A stretch of 5,401 nucleotides of DNA from Candidatus Bathyarchaeota archaeon (GTDB lineage Archaea; Thermoproteota; Bathyarchaeia; Bathyarchaeales; Bathycorpusculaceae). Location of the stretch: the NCBI GenBank assembly GCA_030630585.1, contig DAOVMU010000111.1:1-5401 (forward strand). Reading direction: 5' to 3'. Below the pieces are notes generated by a model. The model searched no databases. It was not told where the DNA came from and saw only the letters and a list, made by a program, of their open reading frames with translations. Numbering within the stretch: the stretch's first letter is position 1; every line of letters begins with the position of its first letter. The position numbers and the translations under genes were made by a program. This document shows positions 1-5,401 of this stretch, one piece after another.

Positions 1-815
1 ACCCAATCATATACGAACAGCATTTGATCTCTCTCCGGAGCTCTCACATAATACCAACTTCGGGAGTATGAAGGCACAATATTCGGCTGGTCCCCTCCTT
101 TTTCAATTATGTAATGAATTCTCGCGTCTTGGACTACATGTTCCCTCAGATAGTTCACGCCGACATTCATCAATTCAACTGCATCCAACGCACTTCTACC
201 TTGCTCCGGGGATCCCCCAGCATGAGAAGCTTTACCATAAAAATGAAACTTGACCGAGTTCACAGCTAAACTGCTAAGCAACGAAGTTTCATTCATAGCG
301 CTCGGATGATGGCTAATTACAGCGTCGACATCCCCGAAGTATCCATCTCTAATCATGTACACCTTACCTGAGAAGTTCTCCTCAGCTGGGCATCCAAAGA
401 ATTTGATCGTACCCATTATTTGATGCTTCTTCATTGCGTTCTTTACAGAGATCGCCGCTGCCATCCCACTTACACCATGAATATTATGCCCACATCCATG
501 CCCTGGTTTCCCAGGCTCTAATGGTTCTTTCCACGGAACCTTCTTCTGTGATATTCCTGGCAGTGCATCATATTCACCCATTATTCCTATAACAGGTTTT
601 CCTTCACCAAAAGTAGCTACAAAAGCTGTTGGCATACATGCAACTCCACGTTCAATCCTAAACTCGTGCTTCTCCAACTCATCTGCAAGGAGCGCGGTAG
701 ACTTGAACTCAATCAAGCCTAACTCAGCGAACTCCCACACTGTATCACTTATTTGAATGAGGCGGGTCTTGTTTTCATCAACCCAATTAGCAGCAGTTTC
801 CTTCGCAACAGACAT
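1..815 (-). CDS. M20 family amidohydrolase, AbgB-like (C-terminus off the left edge)
   Basis: A reading frame stays open from the ATG at 815 down to base 1, giving 271 residues with no stop; the rest lies outside the window. It resembles AbgB, the p-aminobenzoyl-glutamate hydrolase subunit (about 480 residues), along its whole visible length. M20 enzymes are cytosolic metallo-amidohydrolases that cleave amide bonds of N-acyl amino acids or small peptides. Visible motifs are GEYDALPG (80-87), the metal-binding GHGCGHN (105-111, with Cys108 and His110), GCPAEEN (141-147, the catalytic and metal Glu pair 145/146), SHHP (168-171) and the dimerisation-domain start KASHAGGSP (195-203). The ATG is chosen because a GGTG ribosome-binding site lies 6 nt upstream and a TATA/BRE element fits further up. 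No signal peptide is seen. The true substrate is unknown; an aminoacylase or peptide deacylase is possible. The family is secure, the AbgB-type substrate is not. Confidence 0.93.
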   Translation of the reverse strand, partial: MSVAKETAANWVDENKTRLIQISDTVWEFAELGLIEFKSTALLADELEKHEFRIERGVACMPTAFVATFGEGKPVIGIMGEYDALPGISQKKVPWKEPLEPGKPGHGCGHNIHGVSGMAAAISVKNAMKKHQIMGTIKFFGCPAEENFSGKVYMIRDGYFGDVDAVISHHPSAMNETSLLSSLAVNSVKFHFYGKASHAGGSPEQGRSALDAVELMNVGVNYLREHVVQDARIHYIIEKGGDQPNIVPSYSRSWYYVRAPERDQMLFVYDW

Positions 816-821
816 AAACAA

Positions 822-868
822 CACCAAGGATATAGTGATAAAGGCGACGAATTTTTATGGTTTTCCAA
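822..868 (-). promoter_or_regulatory. Promoter and ribosome-binding site of the M20 gene
   Basis: On the minus strand a purine-rich BRE-like GGAAAA (about 861-866) runs into the TATA-like CATAAAAAT (851-859). A start site about 25 bp downstream would fall near 828. GGTG (825-822), complementary to the archaeal 16S tail, then sits 6 nt before the ATG at 815. The spacing is coherent, but the element was recognised by eye only. Confidence 0.5.
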
Positions 869-985
869 ACATACTTGGCGCGTAAATGAGGGAGTACGCA
901 TGCACCATCTGTCTGCGATTTGAGAACTAAGTTTAGACCAAACCTGAATGGATATGCATTATTTTTCTGTGTTTATACCACCGCA

Positions 986-1050
986 CGTATAAAATGAGGG
1001 CAAACCGACAAGATTTTATTAGACCAGAGTCTTCATCAGACTGAAAGGGG
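986..1050 (+). promoter_or_regulatory. Promoter and leader of the DUF362 gene
   Basis: TATAAAA at 988-994 would place transcription start near 1016-1020, leaving a leader of roughly 40 nt. A second, weaker TATA-like stretch lies at 972-977. The leader contains a perfect 5-bp inverted repeat (AGTCT 1028-1032, AGACT 1038-1042) with a 5-nt loop, directly before the purine-rich AAAGGGG (1044-1050), which is the likely ribosome-binding site for the ATG at 1057. The rest of the 816-1056 divergent region shows no convincing gene. Confidence 0.45.
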
Positions 1051-1056
1051 AACAAC

Positions 1057-2262
1057 ATGAGTGAAAAAGCAAAGGTCTATTTTGGCTCCATACAGCAGGG
1101 CCAAGATGCAATTTTCGCGGCCTTAGCAGTAAAAATTGACAAGATAATCGAGTTGCTAGACTTCTCAACAATCAAGAAACGTGACAAGGTCGCCATCAAG
1201 ATGCACCTAGGCTTCCAAGACGGACACCAAACGGTGCCAGTATTCTTCGTCCGGCGGATCGTCAAAGCCGTTAAGCGAGTTGGCGGGTGGCCCTTCATCA
1301 CCGATAACCCTACCGCGGTTTACAACGCGGTTGATCGTGGCTACACGCAAGAAACGTGTGGCTGCCCGATTATTCCTGCTGCTGGAGTCAAGGATGGGTA
1401 TGTCCACTCTGTTAGCGTGGGCTACAATAATGTGGACACGCTAGAGATGAGCGGCGTAATTCACGACGCCGACGCGCTCATAGATTTAACCCATGCAAAG
1501 GGACATGCTTGCAGTGGATACGGTGGCGCCATCAAGAACCTCGCTCTAGGCGGCTACTCGGCGCCATCAAGGTGGAATAAGATCCATGGTGTTGAGCATT
1601 CCATTCCATACTGGGATGCAAAGAAGTGCACGCCAGAGCATGCTCAAGCGCTTGTTAAAGCCTGCCCTTACAACGCACTCAAATATGATGCTGAAAAACA
1701 CAAACTGTCGCTGCTTCTTTATGCATGTAGAAACCAGCTCTGCCTAGAATGCCTCGAAGCAGACAAGGAGGTGGGGTGTCTGGAAATCAAGCCTGAGTTC
1801 TTCGCAGCTTTTCAAGAGTTGATGGCAATTACCAGTAAGAAGGTTCTTGACACCTTTGATGAGAACAAGCGGTTCTTTGTAAACTTCATCCTTCAAGTAA
1901 CGCCTCACTGCGACTGCATGGGAATGATTCAACCAAGCGTTGTAGCAGACATCGGGGTTCTAGGCAGCCGCAACATTGTGGCGATTGAGAATGCTACATT
2001 AGATCTTATCGCAAAGGCTGGGCTGATCGAACAGACCATCCCGCCCTACTTCAAACACGTCAACCTCGACCCCAACATTGACCTCCATCCCTTTGAACGT
2101 CTCTGGGGTTCAATGAAGAATCCCTACCTCGTGGTTGGATTCGCGGAGCAGTATGGGTTAGGCACTAGAAAGTACGAATTAGTTGAAGTGTTGCCCCCTG
2201 AAGAGACCGGTAAGATGGAACCGCCCAAGCAAGTGTACGAACGCCAACCCTCCTTCTACTGA
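1057..2262 (+). CDS. DUF362 domain protein with atypical ferredoxin-like cysteine region
   Basis: Complete 401-residue protein of the DUF362 family (PF04015), whose biochemical role is not established and whose members often carry a 4Fe-4S ferredoxin segment. Family-like stretches are VAIKMHLG (45-52), the glycine-rich HAKGHACSGYGGAIKNL (146-162), and the C-terminal HCDCMGM (284-290) followed by DIGVLGSRNIVAIENATLD (298-316). In the middle, where a ferredoxin insert is expected after Trp186, the cysteines are unusual: C191 and C203-Pro remain from the first cluster motif but the cysteines between them are gone, and a second set reads C224-x4-C229-x2-C232-x8-C241. A modified iron-sulfur or other metal site is possible but unproven. 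No signal peptide or membrane segment is seen, so it is probably cytosolic. The start is supported by the purine-rich site at 1044-1050 and the TATA box at 988-994. The length is normal, so the gene looks intact although a gene relic begins just after its stop. Confidence 0.88.
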   Translation: MSEKAKVYFGSIQQGQDAIFAALAVKIDKIIELLDFSTIKKRDKVAIKMHLGFQDGHQTVPVFFVRRIVKAVKRVGGWPFITDNPTAVYNAVDRGYTQETCGCPIIPAAGVKDGYVHSVSVGYNNVDTLEMSGVIHDADALIDLTHAKGHACSGYGGAIKNLALGGYSAPSRWNKIHGVEHSIPYWDAKKCTPEHAQALVKACPYNALKYDAEKHKLSLLLYACRNQLCLECLEADKEVGCLEIKPEFFAAFQELMAITSKKVLDTFDENKRFFVNFILQVTPHCDCMGMIQPSVVADIGVLGSRNIVAIENATLDLIAKAGLIEQTIPPYFKHVNLDPNIDLHPFERLWGSMKNPYLVVGFAEQYGLGTRKYELVEVLPPEETGKMEPPKQVYERQPSFY

Positions 2263-2281
2263 AAACCATCAGTACAAAGGC

Positions 2282-2634
2282 ATGCACATAGTTGTAATAA
2301 GAGCTGGGTACCTGACCAACCCAGACAATCTCCGGGATACCTCTAACATAGCTGAAGGCAAATATACCTTAAGAGGCTACATCCTGCCTGTTCCCGGCGA
2401 AACGACTACAAAAGACAACACTCTCTATGCATCAGTAGAGATTTGCGTAACGATTCCTGGCGATGTTGATGGAGACCGTGATGTTGACATCTACGACATC
2501 GTTATGATGGCTGGGCCTATGGCTCACAACAATGCGATCCGGAATACATAGCTAACTGCGACATCGACGGAGATGGAGACGTGGACATCTATGACGTCGT
2601 CATTGCAGCTGGAAACTACGGACAAGGCTGGTAG
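2282..2634 (+). pseudogene. CARDB-dockerin protein C-terminal relic, frameshifted
   Basis: This stretch encodes the tail of a secreted archaeal protein. A CARDB-like beta-strand end (GKYTLRGYILPVPGE, then DNTLYASVEICVTIPGD) leads into a type I dockerin-like pair of EF-hand-type calcium-binding repeats. Repeat one is DVDGDRDVDIYD, in the frame of base 2282. Repeat two is DIDGDGDVDIYD, in the frame of base 2554, ending YGQGW and stop at 2632-2634. The frames are joined if one G is restored to the GGG at 2513-2515: this gives MAG-AYGSQQCDPEYIANCD, the expected linker. As it stands, the first frame stops at 2549-2551. The first ATG available near the start of the homology is 2282, with no well-spaced ribosome-binding site and no signal peptide. 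The expected large N-terminal ectodomain is absent, and no other frame between 2263 and 2330 restores it. I infer a decayed fragment left by a deletion or rearrangement. A sequencing error could explain the missing base, but not the missing N-terminus. Confidence 0.8.
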
Positions 2635-2644
2635 CCATACTGAC

Positions 2645-2656
2645 TTCATTTTTTTC
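2645..2656 (+). terminator. T-run terminator after the dockerin relic
   Basis: Seven consecutive T residues (2649-2655) lie 14 nt after the dockerin stop. Archaeal RNA polymerase often terminates at such U-runs without a hairpin. The run lies between the relic and the S10 promoter and would end transcripts coming from the DUF362 gene. Confidence 0.45.
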
Positions 2657-2700
2657 TGGTTAAATTGTAAGTCCTGTTGATTTCAATATCTTTTGGGATA

Positions 2701-2750
2701 AGGAAAAGTATTTAAAACATGTAGAGTGGATAAATGAAGCTACTGGGAGA
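2701..2750 (+). promoter_or_regulatory. Promoter and ribosome-binding site of the S10 gene
   Basis: The purine-rich AGGAAAAG (2701-2708, BRE-like) abuts TATTTAAAA (2709-2717), a good archaeal TATA box. Start of transcription is expected near 2738-2740. This lies after the ATG at 2734, which would therefore be outside the message, and before GGAG (2746-2749), which can serve the ATG at 2761. The element thus helps decide the S10 start. Confidence 0.6.
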
Positions 2751-2760
2751 AACTACTGCG

Positions 2761-3069
2761 ATGGCCAGAAAAGCGCGAATAAGACTTACAAGCACCGATT
2801 ACAAGCGGTTAGAAGGTGTATGTAACGAATTGAAAGCCATCGCTGACAAGACAGGCGTCAAAATGACTGGGCCGATTCCTTTACCGACAAAACGGCTTAA
2901 AGTTCCAGTTCTGAAAGCTCCTTCTGGGGCAGGCACTGCAACTTGGGACAAATGGGAAATGCGTATACACAAAAGGCTTATTGACATTGATGCCGAAGAA
3001 CGCGTCATGAGGCGAATTATGAGAATACGAGTACCAGAGGATGTATACATAAGCATCGAACTACTCTAG
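2761..3069 (+). CDS. rpsJ: Small-subunit ribosomal protein S10 (uS10)
   Basis: uS10 of the archaeal/eukaryotic type, a component of the 30S subunit head. The 102-residue product starting MARKARIRL matches the usual archaeal length and N-terminus. Hallmarks are STDYKRLE (11-18), the GPIPLPTK loop (37-44) that reaches into the ribosome, TWDKWEMRIHKR (61-72) and LIDID (73-77). A longer form from the ATG at 2734 would add nine residues (MKLLGETTA). I reject it because those residues are unlike the family, the TATA box at 2709-2717 puts transcription start after that ATG, and GGAG at 2746-2749 suits 2761. In many archaea this gene follows the EF-1 alpha gene in the str-type operon. Here it is preceded by a dockerin relic, has its own promoter and appears to be transcribed alone. 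Its stop is 2 bp from the stop of the convergent protease gene. Confidence 0.97.
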   Translation: MARKARIRLTSTDYKRLEGVCNELKAIADKTGVKMTGPIPLPTKRLKVPVLKAPSGAGTATWDKWEMRIHKRLIDIDAEERVMRRIMRIRVPEDVYISIELL

Positions 3070-3071
3070 AC

Positions 3072-3887
3072 TCAAAAAGGCAAATATAAAAGACTGAAAA
3101 TTGCGAGTAAAATCGAAACAGAAAAACTTAGCGCCCACATGATTTTATTCCATGTGAAAATTTTATAGCCATCCATTATGCCAAAAGGGATCAAGTTAAA
3201 AGCAGCTATGAAAGAATTTATCCATGCACCAAAATACGCAATAAAAACTATTGGATGGTTGAAGTCGACAAACCTGAATATCGAGCCTGTTATAATAAAC
3301 ACCGTAGCGAGCACAATGTTTGTTGAGGGTCCTGCAAAAGCTGTTTTCCCTATTGTTTCTCTATCACCTAGACCTGCAATCATAATTGCTCCTGGAGAAA
3401 TAATCTTGAATAAAGGTGCGAAGATGGAAATCAAAGTTATTAAGGCTCCAATAGTTGTCAGTCGAAATTCTGCCCATAGCCCCTGGCGCTGCGCGGCCAT
3501 CTTGTGAGCTATCTCATGAGTAAGAAAAGAAAAAGTGAGGACAACCGCCAAAGATGCAGCAACTATTAGAGTACGCCCCAGAAACAGAGAGGCACCTACG
3601 CCCATCACAAGCAAGGTTCCGATGGCTAAGTGTTTAAGTTCTGTTGTACTAAACCATATGATTCTGTCTCGTCCTCGTGGCGGCACCATAGTGACAGTAT
3701 GCTGATAAGAACGTTCAGTCTTTGATGTTTTCAGCGTTTCTGCTAGCTGTTCCCTGGGAGCTCGAGCACGCCAAGATTCTGGGCAACTGTGATTTTCAGG
3801 TAAACGGTGTTCAACGCAGAAATATTCGCCACAGTATGGGCATTTAAAGGGCATGTAGGTTTCTGCGCCGCATTGCTTACATTTCAC
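3072..3887 (-). CDS. AN1 zinc finger fused to S2P-like (M50) membrane metalloprotease
   Basis: This 271-residue protein has two parts. Residues 3-35 form a complete AN1-type zinc finger (C3, C6, C16, C19, C24, H27, H33, C35, with spacing C-x2-C-x9-C-x2-C-x4-C-x2-H-x5-H-x-C), probably cytosolic. From about residue 84 there are some six hydrophobic segments. The site-2 protease zinc motif HEIAH (124-128, catalytic Glu125) follows the second. AGPSTN (185-190) comes next, and the third-ligand motif NLIPFGIMDG (231-240, Asp239) lies near the C-terminus. These are the expected catalytic features of intramembrane proteases of family M50, which cut transmembrane helices of regulators or clear membrane peptides. 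No PDZ domain is seen. The start is GTG at 3887: a stop codon lies immediately upstream in frame, and GGTG (3900-3897) is 9 nt before it. cofE lies 68 nt upstream on the same strand, but a TATA box in the gap suggests separate transcription. The substrate is unknown; the zinc finger may bind a partner or ubiquitin-like protein (inference). Confidence 0.92.
   Translation of the reverse strand: MKCKQCGAETYMPFKCPYCGEYFCVEHRLPENHSCPESWRARAPREQLAETLKTSKTERSYQHTVTMVPPRGRDRIIWFSTTELKHLAIGTLLVMGVGASLFLGRTLIVAASLAVVLTFSFLTHEIAHKMAAQRQGLWAEFRLTTIGALITLISIFAPLFKIISPGAIMIAGLGDRETIGKTAFAGPSTNIVLATVFIITGSIFRFVDFNHPIVFIAYFGAWINSFIAAFNLIPFGIMDGYKIFTWNKIMWALSFSVSILLAIFSLLYLPF
3136..3165 (+). terminator. Possible S10 terminator hairpin inside the convergent gene
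   Basis: A perfect 6-bp inverted repeat (CACATG 3136-3141, CATGTG 3151-3156, 9-nt loop) is followed by AAAATTTTA, 66 nt after the S10 stop. It lies within the coding sequence of the protease gene on the other strand, so it may be chance. If it acts, the two convergent messages overlap at their 3' ends. Confidence 0.2.
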
Positions 3888-3896
3888 TTAGTTTGG

Positions 3897-3932
3897 CACC
3901 TTTCAGGTTTTCATTAGTTTTGTGATTTATAT
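3897..3932 (-). promoter_or_regulatory. Promoter and ribosome-binding site of the AN1/S2P protease gene
   Basis: On the minus strand ATATAAAT (3932-3925) is a good TATA box placed between the cofE stop and the protease start. Transcription start would fall near 3902, just before GGTG (3900-3897) and the GTG start at 3887, giving a leader of about 15 nt. Read-through from cofE is also possible because no clear terminator separates the genes. Confidence 0.5.
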
Positions 3933-3955
3933 GTCTGCTGCCTATGGAAGAAAGG

Positions 3956-4729
3956 TTACCAAACATTCTTGAACAAATCTTCTTTTTCGCTGATAACCAA
4001 ATCTCTAGAAGAAGATTCTTCACAGAAGCTTATTCGATTTAATCCTTTAACAATTGCAACCGGTATTGCTTCTTTCCCTTGTCCCATCACAAGCTCTGCA
4101 GCACTAGCTAATTCGTCAGCAACGGCGCTGAACTTTACTCGCATAACGTAACCAAACAGGTCTTCCAAGCCGCGATAATCAAAGAAAGGGCCGATTCCCC
4201 CTAGGCCAATTGCAAAATTCACTTGTCCTCGTCTAAACGACCGACTATACGTGTCAGATATAATGACTCCCACATTTTTTCCAGTTAGCCTCATGATGCT
4301 GGAACGTAGACGCCTCGCAGACTCGTCGGGGTTTACAGGTAAGAGTGCATAACGGTTTGCGCCTTTAATATTAGATTTGTCTATTCCTGCATTTATGTTA
4401 ACCATATCTCGTTTGTCTTCGACAATGAGTATTTCCTGTGAGGCTTTTAGAAAACGCTTCGATTCACTCAAAACCAACTCTACAAGCTTCGGGTTTTTCC
4501 CTGTTGCTTCTGCAATTCCTAACGCTCTTCTAGAAGGTTTTACTGTGTCCAGCTGAACCACGCGGTCTTCAGCCTTGGAAATCACCTTCTGCGCAACAAT
4601 AAGGATGTCCCTGTCTTCAATCTCGACATTGTTTTTCTCTGCTGCTGAAACAATCAAATCAGCCAAATCATCGCCTGTTTTTATGAGAGGAATACCTTCA
4701 AGCCCAAAAATACCAAGTTTCTTCACCAT
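3956..4729 (-). CDS. cofE: Coenzyme F420-0:L-glutamate ligase
   Basis: CofE is the cytosolic, GTP-dependent enzyme that adds one or more L-glutamates to F420-0, the second and later ones through gamma links. It forms the polyglutamate tail of coenzyme F420, a deazaflavin hydride carrier of methanogens and many other archaea and actinobacteria. The 257-residue product has the normal length for the stand-alone archaeal enzyme. Recognised stretches are DILIVAQKVISKAEDRVV (41-58), NAGIDKSNI (113-121), VIISDTYSRSFRRGQVNFAI (155-174) and DELASAAELVMGQGKEA (205-221). The aspartates of GID (117) and SDT (159) are in the regions that bind metal and nucleotide in this family. The ATG at 4729 is preceded by AGAAGG, 8 nt away. 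It has no FbiB-like C-terminal nitroreductase domain. It is the only F420-pathway gene visible and its neighbours do not belong to that pathway, so the synthesis genes are probably scattered. Confidence 0.96.
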   Translation of the reverse strand: MVKKLGIFGLEGIPLIKTGDDLADLIVSAAEKNNVEIEDRDILIVAQKVISKAEDRVVQLDTVKPSRRALGIAEATGKNPKLVELVLSESKRFLKASQEILIVEDKRDMVNINAGIDKSNIKGANRYALLPVNPDESARRLRSSIMRLTGKNVGVIISDTYSRSFRRGQVNFAIGLGGIGPFFDYRGLEDLFGYVMRVKFSAVADELASAAELVMGQGKEAIPVAIVKGLNRISFCEESSSRDLVISEKEDLFKNVW

Positions 4730-4796
4730 TTTAACTGCCTTCTAACTTAAGACTCAAAGTCTAGCCACATCAACAAGAAACCGAAACAACGCTGAC

Positions 4797-4810
4797 AACA
4801 TTTATTAGTT
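4797..4810. promoter_or_regulatory. AT-rich element, candidate promoter in the cofE/glycosylase divergent region
   Basis: ACATTTATTAGTT is the main AT-rich stretch in the 109-bp space between the divergent genes. Read on the plus strand it would set transcription start near 4830, about 9 nt before the glycosylase ATG, which lacks a good ribosome-binding site and may have a very short leader. Read on the minus strand (ACTAATAAATG) it could also serve cofE with a leader near 48 nt. Shared use is inferred. Confidence 0.35.
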
Positions 4811-4838
4811 TATCTCCTTCAACAAACTCGAAAGACCT

Positions 4839-5401
4839 ATGGAGCTGAAACTGGATCAGCATCTGACCCCTTTCAATTTGGAGAACACTCTACAATGTGG
4901 CCAACTATTTAGATGGAAGAAGCGAGATGGCTGGTGGTATGGCATAGCTGAACAGCGAGTTTTCAAAGTTCGTCAGACAAACGATGTTATTGAGTTTGAA
5001 GGCGCAAATGTTGACTTCGTAAAGAATTATTTTCGTTTAGACGACGACCTACCGCATATAATTTCCGAAATCAGCCAAGACACTCTGATGAAACATGCTA
5101 TTCAAATATCTCTTGGATTGCGCATAGCAAGACAAAATCCTTGGGAGTGCCTAATTTCATATATCTGCGCCACCTACAAAAATATACCCGCCATCAAAAA
5201 CATGATTTTCGAATTATCAAAACAATTTGGTGACAAAATCGCTTTTGAAAACTATAATTTTTATACGTTTCCAGACGCAGCTGCATTAGCAAATGCCACT
5301 CTGGATGAACTCAGAAGATGCAAATTAGGATTTCGGGCAAAACGAGTTCGAGAAACAGCGAGAATGATCAACTGTAACAAAATCGATTTCGAAATGTTGA
5401 A
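4839..5401 (+). CDS. 8-oxoguanine DNA glycosylase, OGG1-like (C-terminus off the right edge)
   Basis: The frame is open from the ATG at 4839 to the window edge, giving 187 complete codons. The protein aligns by eye with human OGG1, which excises 8-oxoguanine from DNA in base excision repair. Shared features are the N-terminal domain CGQLFRWKKRDGWWYG (20-35), NYFRLDDDL (63-71), the GLRIARQNPWECLISYICA core (93-111) and LGFRAKRV (163-170). The HhH-GPD motif with catalytic Lys and Asp (human K249, D268) would lie beyond the edge and cannot be checked. Possession of the N-terminal domain sets it apart from the shorter archaeal OGG2 and AGOG types. At positions equivalent to human N149 and R154, which read the cytosine opposite the lesion, I see Tyr113 and Ala118; human R204 is kept as Arg166. 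No alternative ATG or GTG occurs between the in-frame stop at 4806-4808 and 4839. Confidence 0.93.
   Translation, partial: MELKLDQHLTPFNLENTLQCGQLFRWKKRDGWWYGIAEQRVFKVRQTNDVIEFEGANVDFVKNYFRLDDDLPHIISEISQDTLMKHAIQISLGLRIARQNPWECLISYICATYKNIPAIKNMIFELSKQFGDKIAFENYNFYTFPDAAALANATLDELRRCKLGFRAKRVRETARMINCNKIDFEML

Noticed and set aside
886..930. Fifteen-codon open frame in the divergent promoter region
   Set aside because: It is very short, has no ribosome-binding site and is of a length expected by chance.
994..1044. Seventeen-codon upstream open frame before the DUF362 gene
   Set aside because: Its ATG lies within or beside the TATA box, upstream of the predicted transcription start, so it is probably not in the message.
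2183..2281. Start of the dockerin reading frame inside the DUF362 gene
   Set aside because: This part is a shadow of the DUF362 coding sequence; dockerin-protein resemblance begins only after about 2330.
2504..2520. Programmed ribosomal frameshift joining the two dockerin repeats
   Set aside because: There is no slippery heptamer or obvious downstream stem, and the gene already lacks its N-terminus, so plain decay or a base error is simpler.
2734..2760. Nine-residue N-terminal extension of S10 from the ATG at 2734
   Set aside because: It is unlike archaeal S10 N-termini, lies at or before the transcription start predicted from the TATA box, and leaves the GGAG at 2746-2749 unused.
3178..3507. 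109-codon open frame on the plus strand
   Set aside because: It lies wholly opposite the well-supported membrane protease gene, and its product shows no recognisable family pattern.
1..5401. CRISPR array, tRNA or rRNA gene, insertion sequence
   Set aside because: No regularly spaced repeats, cloverleaf-like sequences, transposase fragments or terminal inverted repeats were seen by eye.

Overview
The window looks archaeal. It carries an archaeal-type ribosomal protein S10, a coenzyme F420 gamma-glutamyl ligase (CofE), an AN1 zinc finger fused to an S2P-like membrane protease, archaeal TATA/BRE promoter elements and GGTG/GGAG ribosome-binding sites. The combination of F420 synthesis, a CARDB-dockerin remnant and a DUF362 protein recalls Bathyarchaeia (MCG) or a related lineage. 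That placement is inferred from family resemblance and no search was run.

Layout. Positions 1-815 (minus) hold the N-terminal 271 residues of an M20 amidohydrolase of the AbgB type, cut by the left edge. A 241-bp divergent promoter region follows, and then a complete DUF362 protein (1057-2262, plus). Next comes a short relic of a secreted CARDB-dockerin protein (2282-2634, plus), with its N-terminus missing and one base lost between its two calcium-binding repeats; it ends at a T-rich terminator. Ribosomal protein S10 (2761-3069, plus) has its own promoter and is not beside the elongation-factor genes that usually accompany it in archaea. It converges, with 2 bp between stop codons, on the AN1/S2P protease gene (3072-3887, minus, GTG start). 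Upstream of that, on the same strand, is cofE (3956-4729). Across a 109-bp divergent region lies the N-terminal part of an OGG1-type 8-oxoguanine DNA glycosylase (4839-5401, plus), cut by the right edge.

The genes do not form one obvious pathway. This is a mosaic of housekeeping (S10, cofE, DNA repair), membrane proteolysis and hydrolase genes, most with their own promoter. I see no CRISPR array, RNA gene, insertion sequence or defence cassette. The features most worth a second look are the frameshifted dockerin relic, the altered cysteine pattern in the ferredoxin-like part of the DUF362 protein, and the changed opposite-base-reading residues in the glycosylase.
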